From Roseovarius sp. (GTDB taxonomy: Bacteria > Pseudomonadota > Alphaproteobacteria > Rhodobacterales > Rhodobacteraceae): DNA of 12,698 bases. Position numbers and translations under genes: made by a program. Under the pieces are notes generated by a model. The model searched no databases. It saw only the letters and a list, made by a program, of their open reading frames with translations, and was not told the origin of the DNA. The DNA is taken from NCBI GenBank assembly GCA_007125415.1, contig SLDH01000295.1, positions 1-12,698 on the forward strand, in the 5' to 3' direction. Positions 6,109-12,698 of this stretch are shown here, one piece after another (the first letter of the stretch is position 1; every line of letters begins with the position of its first letter).

Positions 6109-8550
6109 GTGCTGCCGGGCAGGGTCTATCGAATCTTTCAGCGGTATCGTGACATTCATATCGCGTTCGATCTGCCGGATGGCGTGCTGCGCGATGAGAG
6201 CGGAGTAGAGTTGGGCCGACTCAAGCTGAGTGTGCGCGGCAACAGGTTGCTCCTGCATGGCGATGTCGCGGCCAAACGGCTCGAAGTGCGATTGGGAGTT
6301 GTCAGTGAAACGGCTGCGCGCGGGCCTGACGGGTATCATCTGGACATGCCCCTCGATATCGGACCGCTGCAGGTGATTGCGACGACGGATCAGGGCCCTG
6401 TGATGCGAACCCTGCCCGGTGTCAGCGCAGCGCGTCTGCGCCGGGCGCGCTTCGGGCTCGGATTGCGCTTTCTGCAGGATCTGTTGCGGCTGGCTCCGGC
6501 CATCCATGCGTGGAAATGGCGCGGTGACATGGGCGCGCGCGAAACCGTCAAGGAGGTGCTGGGCCTTGTCCCGCGTACCGATGCGCAGCCCCTTCCAGCG
6601 AACCTGTTCGCCGGTCCGGCTTGCGCGCCGGATCAGCGTATGGCGACGCTGCTGATGCCGGTGTACAACGCGTTCGACCTCGCGCGCGAGTCGCTCGACC
6701 GGATCGCGCGCCATTCGGGCGAGCGCTGGCGGCTGATCGTGGTCGAAGATGGCTCGACCGATCCCGGTCTGCGCCCCTGGCTGGAGGCATGGTGCGCCGA
6801 TCCGTCCCGTGCATCACGCATCACGCTGCTGGTGAACGCGGAAAATCTCGGTTTTATCGGATCGGTCAATCGCGGCCTGGCCCACGCCGCGACGCATTGG
6901 CCTGATGATCCGGTGGTGCTGGTGAATTCCGATGCGATGGTCCCGCCGGGCTGGCTTGCGCGTATGCTGGCCCCGCTTGCTGATCCGAAGATCGCCTCCG
7001 TGACACCCATGTCCAACGATGCCGAGATTTTCACCGTGCCCGTCATCTGCAAACGCCATGGCCTGCCGCAGGGGGTGGGCGATGCGCTGGACGCCGTGGC
7101 TTCCACACTCGCCCCCGAAACCGCGCGCGCCGATGCCCCTACCGGGATGGGCTATTGCATGGCGATGGCCCCGCAGTTTCTCGCGCGCGTGCCCATGTTC
7201 GACACCGCTTTCGGCCGTGGCTATGGCGAGGAGAATGACTGGTGCCAGAAGGCCGCCGCGCTTGGGGGGCGCAATCTCGGGATCGGCAATCTTGTGGTGG
7301 AACATCGTGGTGGCGCCTCTTTCGGGATGGCGGCGAAACAGCGCCTGCTGGAGCACAACCTTGCGGAAATCGCCCGCCGTTACCCGGGATATCATGACGC
7401 GGTGCAGGATTTCATCCGCACCGATCCGCTGACGGGGCCAAGGCTGGCGCTGGGGCTGACCTGGGTGGGGCTCCATCAGGAGACACCGGTGCCCGTGTTT
7501 CTGGCCCATTCGCTCGGAGGTGGTGCAGAATACGATCTTGCCCGACGCATCGCTGCCGAAACGAGAGCCGATCGTGCTGCGGTGGTGCTCCGCGTTGGGC
7601 GTCGCGTGCGCTGGCAGGTCGAACTGCACACATCCCTTGGTGTGACCCGCGGCACAACCGATGAGACGGACCTGATGGTCAGTCTGGTCGAATTGCTGGC
7701 GGCGCGGCGCATTGTCTATTCCTGCGGTGTGGGCGACCCTGATCCGGCGGCGCTGCCCGATCTGCTGTTGAAACTTTCGGGTGCCGATCATGAAATCGAG
7801 ATGCTCATACATGATTACTTTCCGATCAGCCCGTCCTACACCTTGCTGGACGAGGATGGATGCTATCGCGGTGTGCCATTGGCGGGGCAACGCAACGATC
7901 CGGCGCACCATGCGCATCGCCCCGGTGGTGGATTGGCCGATCTCAAGGACTGGCAGCAGGAATGGGGGCGCGTGATGGCGGCGGCGGACCGGATCACGGT
8001 CTTCTCCCATGCCAGCCGGGAGATCATTCTCGAGGCCTATCCTGCGGCGCAGGCGGCGCTGACTGTCGCACCACACCCACCCCTGCAACTGCCGCCCCGG
8101 CTCGCCCCCCAGCCCGGCCCGGTGCCGGTGATCGGCGTTCTGGGAAATATCGGCGCGCATAAGGGCGCGGCGGTTCTGGCGCGGTTCAGCCGTAACCTGG
8201 CGCGCACCGGCGCGGCACGGCTGGTGGTGCTGGGCCAGCTTGATCCCGATTATCGGCTGGCGCCCCCATCCGTCGTGCATGGCGGGTATGAATGGCGTGA
8301 CCTGCCGGGGCTTGTGGCGCGCTACCGCATCACGACCTGGCTGATCCCGTCCATTTGGCCCGAGACATTTTCCTTCACGACCCATGAGGCCCTGGCCACC
8401 GGGCTGCCGGTTTTCGCGTTCGATCTGGGCGCGCAGGGAGAAGCGGTGGCGGCGGCTGCGAACGGGCATGTCCTGCCGTTGCCGGAGGGCGATCGGATGG
8501 ATCCCGAGCCGATATTGGCGGCGCATCAAGCAGCGGAAGCTGCCTCATGA
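6109..8550 (+). CDS. Two-headed glycosyltransferase (GT2-like plus GT4-like modules)
   Basis: A predicted 813-residue cytoplasmic bifunctional glycosyltransferase for surface-glycan assembly. Residues about 36-95 form a small beta-rich accessory domain (GRLKLSVRGNRLLLHGD...LQVIA). Residues 178-405 are a GT-A fold GT2-like module: LLMPVYN (181-187), VEDGSTD (212-218), NAENLGFIGSVNRG (243-256), a DxD-like NSDA (273-276) and GEENDW (373-378). Residues 462-800 are a GT-B fold GT4-like module: AHSLGGGAEYDLA (466-478), GNIGAHKG (679-686) and the E-x7-E pair Glu752/Glu760 (PETFSFTTHEALATGLP). The GTG start has GGGGA at 6097-6101, 7 nt upstream; in-frame sequence is open back to a TAA at 6073-6075, with no better start. 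Its stop overlaps the next gene's start by ATGA, so the two are translationally coupled. Donor and acceptor sugars cannot be read from sequence. Confidence 0.85.
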   Translation: MLPGRVYRIFQRYRDIHIAFDLPDGVLRDESGVELGRLKLSVRGNRLLLHGDVAAKRLEVRLGVVSETAARGPDGYHLDMPLDIGPLQVIATTDQGPVMRTLPGVSAARLRRARFGLGLRFLQDLLRLAPAIHAWKWRGDMGARETVKEVLGLVPRTDAQPLPANLFAGPACAPDQRMATLLMPVYNAFDLARESLDRIARHSGERWRLIVVEDGSTDPGLRPWLEAWCADPSRASRITLLVNAENLGFIGSVNRGLAHAATHWPDDPVVLVNSDAMVPPGWLARMLAPLADPKIASVTPMSNDAEIFTVPVICKRHGLPQGVGDALDAVASTLAPETARADAPTGMGYCMAMAPQFLARVPMFDTAFGRGYGEENDWCQKAAALGGRNLGIGNLVVEHRGGASFGMAAKQRLLEHNLAEIARRYPGYHDAVQDFIRTDPLTGPRLALGLTWVGLHQETPVPVFLAHSLGGGAEYDLARRIAAETRADRAAVVLRVGRRVRWQVELHTSLGVTRGTTDETDLMVSLVELLAARRIVYSCGVGDPDPAALPDLLLKLSGADHEIEMLIHDYFPISPSYTLLDEDGCYRGVPLAGQRNDPAHHAHRPGGGLADLKDWQQEWGRVMAAADRITVFSHASREIILEAYPAAQAALTVAPHPPLQLPPRLAPQPGPVPVIGVLGNIGAHKGAAVLARFSRNLARTGAARLVVLGQLDPDYRLAPPSVVHGGYEWRDLPGLVARYRITTWLIPSIWPETFSFTTHEALATGLPVFAFDLGAQGEAVAAAANGHVLPLPEGDRMDPEPILAAHQAAEAAS

Positions 8551-9788
8551 GCGCGGCCTCCTCCCCTGTGCAGCTGATCCTGCATGTGGGCGCGCCGAAA
8601 TGCGGCAGTTCTGCCTTGCAGAGCGCCTTGAGCATGACGCCTGATCTTGTGGACGCCACAGGCCGGCGGTTGCGCTACAGTGCCTTCTGGCAAGGGCGCA
8701 GCCGCGGTCATGTTCTGCTTGGACGTGATGTAAGCATCGCGGCGCAGGCCTCGGCCTATGGTTATGTGAGCTGGTCCAATATCCGCCCGGGCGAGAAGGA
8801 TGCCGCGATCTTCCCGGCACTTGACGGGTTGCGCCGAACCGGGCTTCGTAAAGGATATGTGCCCATTGCGTCCAATGAAGGCTGGCTCAGCCGTCCATAT
8901 GCCTTCGCCACGAATCTCGCGCGCTGGGGCCATCCGCCGGTAGAGGTGGTGGCGTTTCTGCGCCCGGTGGTGGACTGGAGCAACGCCGCCTTCTGGCAAT
9001 GGGGTGTCTGGAATGTCCCCAGCCTCGATGCCTGGTTGAATCGCGGAAACATGCCCTATCGCTTTGCCCAGGACCTGAAGATCTGGTCGCAGATTCCGAA
9101 TGTCCGCCTGCGCATCGCCCCGGCCCTGCCGGATACGGTGACGCGCTTTGCGGACGGGCAAGGGGTTGACCTGCCCATGGCGAGCGGACGCAACGCCTCT
9201 TCATCCCCCGCGCTTCTCGGCCTCCTGCTCCGGCATCGTCACCTGCGCCCCAGCGCCCATGATGCGGCAACGGAATTCGTGGTGCAGCGCTGGTGCCCGC
9301 CCGTGCCGGGGCGCAAGCTCTGGTCGGTCATGGCGCGGCATGTCCACAGGCTGCGCCCTACGATGCTTGGCACATGGGCCGGTCTGCAGGATCTGCTCCC
9401 GGAGGCTGACCTGGCGGATTTCGAGACGGATGAGCGCTGGTTTCAGGAGAAACCCTATCACCCGGAGATCCGCGCCGGGGTCTCGCCGCTCAATGATCCT
9501 GAGCAGTTGGCAGGGCTGCACTATTCCCTGAGCGAAGGACTTGCCCGGCTGGCCGAGGCCGAAGGGGCGCCTTGCCCCGTATTGCCGCCCTGCCCCCTTC
9601 CGGGGGCCGAGATCGCGGAATGGGACAAGGTGCTGGTTGCCATGCTCGACGCGCTGGTGGCGGGCGATGCCCGCCTGCGCGCCAGAGCCTGGCGCGAGAA
9701 CGGCCTGGCCGGCCTGCGCCATCGCCTTGCCAAGGTGATGGCGGATGGGTTCGAGCAGGCTCAGCTATTGGTCAGCAAATCCCGGTGA
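8547..9788 (+). CDS. Sulfotransferase-like protein
   Basis: A 413-residue protein resembling PAPS-dependent sulfotransferases. Near the N-terminus a strand plus P-loop, ILHVGAPKCGSSALQSAL (11-28), corresponds to the 5'-phosphosulfate-binding loop. A later strand with VEVVAFLRPVVDWSNAAF (132-149) resembles the 3'-phosphate-binding motif, with Arg139 and Ser145 as candidate contacts; SNEGWLSRP (109-117) lies between them. The C-terminal half is poorly recognisable. No signal peptide or membrane segment is seen, so it probably acts in the cytoplasm before export. It starts inside the stop of the glycosyltransferase gene (ATGA, 4-base overlap), supporting a shared task such as sulfating the glycan. 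Its last 28 bases overlap the convergent permease gene. The catalytic assignment is by motif only; another P-loop transferase remains possible. Confidence 0.72.
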   Translation: MSAASSPVQLILHVGAPKCGSSALQSALSMTPDLVDATGRRLRYSAFWQGRSRGHVLLGRDVSIAAQASAYGYVSWSNIRPGEKDAAIFPALDGLRRTGLRKGYVPIASNEGWLSRPYAFATNLARWGHPPVEVVAFLRPVVDWSNAAFWQWGVWNVPSLDAWLNRGNMPYRFAQDLKIWSQIPNVRLRIAPALPDTVTRFADGQGVDLPMASGRNASSSPALLGLLLRHRHLRPSAHDAATEFVVQRWCPPVPGRKLWSVMARHVHRLRPTMLGTWAGLQDLLPEADLADFETDERWFQEKPYHPEIRAGVSPLNDPEQLAGLHYSLSEGLARLAEAEGAPCPVLPPCPLPGAEIAEWDKVLVAMLDALVAGDARLRARAWRENGLAGLRHRLAKVMADGFEQAQLLVSKSR

Positions 9789-10576
9789 AAGCGGCGCAAC
9801 AGCAGCAAGCCCAACGCCATGCACACCAAAGACACACCGGCGATATAGATCTCGCTGATATAATCCGGCCGGTAGGTGGGATAAAAGCCGGTCCGCATCA
9901 GCCCGGTGATATGGATGAGCGGATTGTACCACAGATAGTCCTGATAGGGCTGGGGTATCTGTTCATAGAGAAAGAAGATGCCCGAAATGATGAAAAGCGG
10001 TGCGGTAAGGATGCTCCAGGCGCGTTGCCAGACAGGAAATCTGGTGAACAGGTAGCAATTCAGGCAGCCGACCCCGAAGCCGAGAAGCGCCACCAGAGCA
10101 TAGGCCTTGAATATGATCATGAAATCGAGGCTGACACGCGTATCGTACAGGATCAGGATTGTGGCGAAGACGATATAGCTCACCAGCAGCTTGGTCATGA
10201 CCTCCAACAGGAAACGCGCCATCAGCGAGTCGAAATAGGTCACGGTCGGATAGGCCAGCAGCGGACGGGAATAGGTAAGACCCCCGGCAACCTTGGCATG
10301 ACATCCCACGAACACCAAAAAGGGCAGCATGCCTGTCGCGTAGAAGATCGGAAAGTTGGTCCCCAGAGCAGGGGAGCGCAAGAATGCCGCAAACACAGCA
10401 GTCAGAAATGCGACCGATGCCGCCGGTTCCAGGATCGCCCAGAGGTATCCGCCCGGCGAGCGGCCATAGCTCGTCGACATCTCGCGCAGGATCAACGCGA
10501 TGATTGCGCGCACACTCCCGAACCGGATCCGGTGCTGGCGCGGACGGACGGGTGGCGCGAATTCGTCAGAAGGCAT
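9761..10576 (-). CDS. kpsM: Capsule ABC exporter permease, KpsM-like
   Basis: An inner-membrane permease of 271 residues of the ABC-2 polysaccharide-export type, which with a KpsT-like ATPase moves finished polysaccharide across the membrane. The amphipathic entry LILREMSTSYGRSPGGYLWAILEP (28-51) is typical of the family. About six hydrophobic segments follow: roughly 47-66, 76-95, 128-144, 153-175, 188-204 and 241-260. YNPLIHITGLMRTGFYP (217-233) is also characteristic. The frame is open upstream to 10816, but that stretch is Pro/Arg-rich, overlaps the start of kpsE and would add 80 atypical residues. ATG 10576 gives the usual length, although its ribosome-binding site is weak (GGAT). The gene is convergent with the sulfotransferase gene and divergent from kpsE, whereas kpsM and kpsT are usually neighbours in one operon. 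Confidence 0.85.
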   Translation of the reverse strand: MPSDEFAPPVRPRQHRIRFGSVRAIIALILREMSTSYGRSPGGYLWAILEPAASVAFLTAVFAAFLRSPALGTNFPIFYATGMLPFLVFVGCHAKVAGGLTYSRPLLAYPTVTYFDSLMARFLLEVMTKLLVSYIVFATILILYDTRVSLDFMIIFKAYALVALLGFGVGCLNCYLFTRFPVWQRAWSILTAPLFIISGIFFLYEQIPQPYQDYLWYNPLIHITGLMRTGFYPTYRPDYISEIYIAGVSLVCMALGLLLLRRFHRDLLTNS

Positions 10577-10662
10577 TGTGATCCGATCTGAGTGGTATCT
10601 GATGGATAGAGAGTATATCATCAGCGTCAGACTTCGAAAGAGCGTCCTGAAAGGCCGATGTG
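10577..10662. promoter_or_regulatory. Divergent intergenic region between kpsM-like and kpsE-like genes
   Basis: These 86 bp must carry, or be read through by, the promoters for both the permease (minus) and the KpsE/KpsT pair (plus). The stretch around 10590-10625 is AT-richer than its surroundings. AAAGG (10650-10654) is the ribosome-binding site for the plus-strand gene, 8 nt before ATG 10663. No confident -35/-10 pair could be assigned on either strand. Confidence 0.4.
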
Positions 10663-11952
10663 ATGTCCTCTGATCCGGATCAAACCAGCCGTGCGGGCCT
10701 GCCGCACCCGGGGGAAAAGGCCGCGCCGCGACCACCGAAACCGGCGAAGGTACATAACCTTCCCATTCCGAAACGTGGTGAGGCGCAAGGGGGGCAAGGG
10801 GCCCGTGTTCCCGCACTCCGCCCGCCTGTGAGTTCGACCTTTGCCCGGCTCAGACATTTCATGATCGCCCTGAGCTTCGTGCTGATCGTGATCGTGCCGA
10901 CGGGCGGCACGGCCTATTACCTGTGGGCGGTCGCCGTGGACCAATATGCGTCGAGCGTCGGGTTTTCCGTCCGGCGGGAAGACGCAGGCTCCGCCACGGA
11001 TGTGCTGTCGGGTCTGGCGGTGTTTTCGGGCACGAGTTCCTCAACCGATACGGATATCCTTTATGAGTATCTGCAAAGTCAGAAACTGGTGTCCGAAATG
11101 GATGCCGAGATCGATCTGCGTGCAAGATGGTCGAAACCCGAAGGTGATCCGGTCTTTGCGCTGGAGCCGGATGCCTCGATCGAGGAGTTGATGCGCTACT
11201 GGGATCGCATGGTGCGGGTCTCCTACGGTTCAGGCTCCGGTCTGATCGAGGTGGAGGTGCGCGCCTTTACCGCCGATGATGCAACAACCATCGCCGAACG
11301 GCTCTTCGAGAAGAGCTCGGACATGATCAACCAGCTCAGTGCCATCGCCCGGGAAGACGGCATTCGCTACACCCGTGAGGAACTGACAAAGGCCGAAGAT
11401 CGGCTCCGCGCCGCCCGTGAGGATTTGACCCGTTTTCGCAATCTCAACCAGATCGTCGATCCGGAACTCGACCTGCGCAGCCAGGCCGGCTTGCTTGGCA
11501 ACCTCCAGGCACAGAAGGCCGAGGCGCTGATCGAGCTTGATCTGTTGCGCGGCACCGCACGCCCATCTGATCCGCGCATCGAGCAGGCGCAAAGGCGGCT
11601 GGTGGTCATCGATGAACGCATCTCGCAGGAACGCAGAAAGCTCGGGGGAACCGGGCAGTTGCAACAACCTGACGACGAGGGTTTTGCCAATCTCATCGGG
11701 GCCTATGAAGGGTTGGTTGTCGATCGCGAGTTCGCTCAGGAAGCCTATATCGCGGCACGCGCGGCCCATGACAGCGCGATCTCGGAGGCGCGGCGCAAGA
11801 GCCGCTATCTTGCCGCCTATATGGAACCGACCCGCGCAGAGACGGCCGCTTATCCCAAGCGCCTCACTCTGCTGAGCGTGGCCGCGTTGTTCTTGTTTCT
11901 TGTCTGGGGGATCGGCGTGTTGATCTACTATTCCATCAAGGACCGCCGCTGA
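10663..11952 (+). CDS. kpsE: Capsule export co-polymerase, KpsE-like
   Basis: An inner-membrane periplasmic adaptor of the polysaccharide co-polymerase type (KpsE/CtrB/BexC-like), which links the ABC exporter to the outer-membrane channel. The protein has 429 residues. A Pro/Arg-rich cytoplasmic leader (about 1-60) precedes one transmembrane segment (about 66-90, FMIALSFVLIVIVPTGGTAYY). A periplasmic domain follows with VGFSVRRED and DTDILYEYLQS, the start of the Wzz-like region. A long charged helical region rich in Glu, Arg and Leu (about 220-335) is a probable coiled coil. A second transmembrane segment (about 401-423) ends in KDRR. Starts ATG 10663 and GTG 10660 adjoin; AAAGG spaced 8 nt favours the ATG. 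The ATPase gene begins 9 bases after the stop, so the two form one transcript. Confidence 0.87.
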   Translation: MSSDPDQTSRAGLPHPGEKAAPRPPKPAKVHNLPIPKRGEAQGGQGARVPALRPPVSSTFARLRHFMIALSFVLIVIVPTGGTAYYLWAVAVDQYASSVGFSVRREDAGSATDVLSGLAVFSGTSSSTDTDILYEYLQSQKLVSEMDAEIDLRARWSKPEGDPVFALEPDASIEELMRYWDRMVRVSYGSGSGLIEVEVRAFTADDATTIAERLFEKSSDMINQLSAIAREDGIRYTREELTKAEDRLRAAREDLTRFRNLNQIVDPELDLRSQAGLLGNLQAQKAEALIELDLLRGTARPSDPRIEQAQRRLVVIDERISQERRKLGGTGQLQQPDDEGFANLIGAYEGLVVDREFAQEAYIAARAAHDSAISEARRKSRYLAAYMEPTRAETAAYPKRLTLLSVAALFLFLVWGIGVLIYYSIKDRR

Positions 11953-11961
11953 AGCCTGGTC

Positions 11962-12627
11962 ATGATACGTTTCGAGAATGTCACCAAGGATTTCGTCCTC
12001 GATGGGCGCCGCAAGGTCATCATGCAGAATGTCGATCTGGAGTTTCCCGATGGACAGGCGATCGGGCTGTTGGGGCGCAACGGGGCCGGCAAATCGACCC
12101 TGTTGCAGATGATCGCGGGCACCATGCCGCCCAGCTCGGGGGAGATCATCACCACCGGGGCCATTTCCTGGCCGGTAGGGTATGCGGGATCGTTCCATGG
12201 AGAGTTGAGCGGCGCACAGAATTGCCGTTTCATCGGGCGGATCTACGGGGTGGATACCGATGAGTTGATCGATTTCGTCGAGGATTTCGCGGGACTAGGG
12301 GTCCACTTTCACCTGCCGCTCAGAACCTACTCATCCGGCATGAAGTCAAGACTGGCTTTCGGTGTCTCGATGGGTGTGGCCTTCGACACCTATCTGGTGG
12401 ATGAGGTCACCGCCGTGGGCGATGCTGCCTTCAAGGCACGTAGCGACCGATTGTTCAAGGAACGCATGAAGAACGCCGGGGCTGTGGTGGTCAGCCATTC
12501 AATGGGCCAGATCCGCAACCTGTGCGACGCAGCTGTGGTGCTTGAAGATGGCAAGCTGACCTATTTCGACGATGTCGACGAAGGGATCGCACTACACAAC
12601 CGCAATATGGCCAGAAACTCACGATAG
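11962..12627 (+). CDS. kpsT: Capsule ABC exporter ATPase, KpsT-like
   Basis: The cytoplasmic ATP-binding subunit of a capsular polysaccharide ABC exporter, 221 residues, the normal length for KpsT/CtrD/BexA. Motifs in order: Walker A GRNGAGKST (38-46), WPVGYAGSFHGELSG (70-84), which is the family version of the Q-loop region, the signature YSSGMKSRL (123-131), Walker B YLVDE (144-148) followed by VTAVGD, and the switch histidine in SHS (His179). It follows kpsE by 9 bases and probably shares its transcript, while its membrane partner KpsM is encoded on the other strand about 1.4 kb upstream. The ribosome-binding site before ATG 11962 is weak, which suggests coupling to kpsE translation. The proteins that build the lipid anchor (KpsC/KpsS) and the outer-membrane KpsD/Wza are not in the window. 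Confidence 0.92.
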   Translation: MIRFENVTKDFVLDGRRKVIMQNVDLEFPDGQAIGLLGRNGAGKSTLLQMIAGTMPPSSGEIITTGAISWPVGYAGSFHGELSGAQNCRFIGRIYGVDTDELIDFVEDFAGLGVHFHLPLRTYSSGMKSRLAFGVSMGVAFDTYLVDEVTAVGDAAFKARSDRLFKERMKNAGAVVVSHSMGQIRNLCDAAVVLEDGKLTYFDDVDEGIALHNRNMARNSR

Positions 12628-12698
12628 GCGCGAAATCATTCTGACACGCGGATGGTTTTGCTCGCGTTGCTGAGCAGGCCGTTTGTTGGCTCAAGAGA
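12628..12698. other. Right-edge sequence with unresolved partial frames
   Basis: After the ATPase gene, two frames run off the edge. On the minus strand a frame enters at 12698 and ends at a stop at 12638-12636, coding about 20 residues (C-terminal KTIRVSE). On the plus strand an ATG at 12652 begins MVLLALLSRPFVG without a clear ribosome-binding site. Only one, or neither, is real. A weak 5-bp hairpin (TGCTC/GAGCA) lies at 12659-12676. No terminator with a T-run is visible. Confidence 0.3.

Noticed and set aside
6814..8529. Long minus-strand open frame (571 codons) opposite the glycosyltransferase
   Set aside because: His/Arg/Gln-rich translation typical of a GC-rich antisense shadow; the plus-strand gene has intact catalytic motifs.
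9572..10591. Plus-strand open frame of 339 codons opposite kpsM
   Set aside because: Gln/His/Asp-rich shadow of a clear membrane permease on the other strand.
10577..10816. Upstream extension of the kpsM-like gene by 80 residues
   Set aside because: It is Pro/Arg-rich, unlike the family N-terminus, overlaps the kpsE-like start and would exceed the usual length; ATG 10576 fits better.

Overview
The window looks like a surface-polysaccharide (capsule) locus from a high-GC alphaproteobacterium. The protein style, the GC-rich codon use from about 2.9 kb onward and the mix of Kps-type export genes suggest Rhodobacterales (Paracoccus/Rhodobacter-like). That assignment is inference from sequence character, not from a marker gene. 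No rRNA, tRNA, CRISPR array or complete insertion sequence was recognised.

Left part (1-2800) is distinctly AT-richer. It has an ambiguous GC-rich edge (1-117), an intergenic stretch, a small MerR-like regulator (349-909), an AT-rich promoter-like gap, and the glycosidase part of a large secreted protein (1192-3897). That protein combines a clan GH-A-like glycosidase, two near-identical DUF4214 modules and an RTX/serralysin-like C-terminal type I secretion tail. Base composition jumps from about 42-47% GC to about 70% within this gene, so it looks mosaic.

Middle part (3972-9788) holds polysaccharide-modifying or assembling enzymes on the plus strand. First comes a radical SAM protein with its SPASM-like cysteines in front of the core and an unusual CX3CX4C cluster motif. 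A 0.59 kb interval with no convincing gene but a long inverted repeat follows. Then come a two-headed glycosyltransferase (GT2-like plus GT4-like modules) and, overlapping it by ATGA, a sulfotransferase-like protein.

Right part (9761-12627) is the export machinery of an ABC-transporter-dependent (group 2-type) capsule: a KpsM-like permease on the minus strand, then divergently KpsE-like (polysaccharide co-polymerase) and KpsT-like (ATPase) genes. The permease tail overlaps the sulfotransferase tail by 28 bp. KpsM and KpsT are therefore split onto opposite strands.

Working model (inference): the glycosyltransferase builds the glycan, the sulfotransferase and perhaps the radical SAM enzyme decorate it, KpsM/T/E export it, and the secreted glycosidase with DUF4214 modules trims, remodels or docks to it outside the cell. 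The best candidate for something undescribed is the pairing of the glycosidase-DUF4214 protein with a permuted radical SAM/SPASM enzyme beside a capsule exporter.
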